5,808 nt of DNA, taken from assembly GCA_964631745.1 (NCBI GenBank), contig CAZVWV010000173.1:1-5808 (forward strand), given 5' to 3'. Shown one piece after another: positions 5,678 to 5,808 of the stretch; position 1 is the first letter of the stretch; the number at the start of each line of letters is the position of its first letter. The position numbers and the translations under genes are program-made. The notes beneath the pieces are model-generated. The model searched no databases and had not been told where the DNA came from. It saw nothing but the letters and a program-made list of their open reading frames with translations. This stretch comes from CAZVWV01 sp964631745. GTDB taxonomy: Bacteria > Bdellovibrionota_C > UBA2361 > JBGSMV01.

Positions 5678-5708
5678 AAATACTTTAACTTAACTGGGTC
5701 GCTAGTAT

Positions 5709-5808
5709 ATGGACACCAACGAATTAATCACCGCTGAAGAAGCTGCAGAGATGGGTCCCGTCCTGAATTTAGTTGACACGCGAGATAGAAGAGTTAACTC
5801 ATTTATTT
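5709..5808 (+). CDS. Start of an unidentified gene, cut by the window end
   Basis: The frame opens at ATG 5709 and stays open for 33 codons to the window end. The N-terminus begins MDTNELITAEEAAEM and continues GPVLNLVDTRDRRVNSFI. An in-frame TAG two codons before the ATG makes it the first possible start. TGGG (5695-5698) is a poor ribosome binding site, so an ATG at 5751 is an alternative. The ITAEEAAEM segment resembles the first helix of excisionase or MerR-like HTH proteins, which commonly face a repressor gene, but too little is visible to assign a family. Its position divergent from the HTH gene, with operator-like dyads between, is the main argument that it is real. Confidence 0.45.
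   Translation, partial: MDTNELITAEEAAEMGPVLNLVDTRDRRVNSFI

Noticed and set aside
4851..5808. HTH gene plus divergent partial gene as a toxin-antitoxin or defence system
   Set aside because: Only one complete gene is visible, it has no recognised toxin or effector domain, and the partner is cut off after 33 codons; repressor-type control is the simpler reading.

Overview
The window looks like a bacterial chromosome segment of moderate-to-high GC from a Gram-negative lineage. Supporting signs are a Sec-type signal peptide, a single-pass inner-membrane protein with a large presumed periplasmic domain, a chromosomal dprA and a tRNA-His gene with genomically encoded CCA. The 600-aa membrane protein, with an apparent L7/L12-CTD-like N-terminus and a long acidic/proline-rich linker, suggests a deltaproteobacterial-grade relative. 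That placement is a weak inference; nothing here identifies a species.

Layout. Left part (1-3213): three minus-strand genes. They are a P-loop nucleotide-binding protein of the AAA_28/Ttd14-like type (60-710), a very small secreted four-cysteine protein (922-1167) and a 600-aa membrane-anchored protein (1411-3213). The gaps between them hold candidate promoters and strong inverted repeats. Centre (3214-4619): a divergent promoter region, then plus-strand dprA (3332-4474), then tRNA-His(GTG) at 4543-4619. Right part (4620-5808): composition becomes clearly AT-richer immediately after the tRNA. By hand count, 5221-5280 has 23 G/C of 60, against 37 of 60 in 3781-3840. This part holds a cluster of nine GATGCA/TGCATC motifs, a minus-strand HTH protein (4851-5519), a dyad-rich regulatory gap, and the start of a plus-strand gene cut by the window end.

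How the parts fit. The left and centre look like ordinary core chromosome: the DNA-uptake/recombination mediator DprA beside unrelated housekeeping or hypothetical genes. The right part looks like one end of an element inserted at the 3' end of tRNA-His. The evidence is a tRNA boundary, a composition shift, repeated short motifs like integrase arm-type sites or iterons, and a repressor-like HTH gene divergent from another gene across an operator-rich gap, as in lysogeny or transfer control regions. No integrase and no second att copy are visible, so the island reading is inference. No complete defence or other multi-gene novel system can be seen; the most promising leads are the GATGCA cluster and the 5520-5708 control region.
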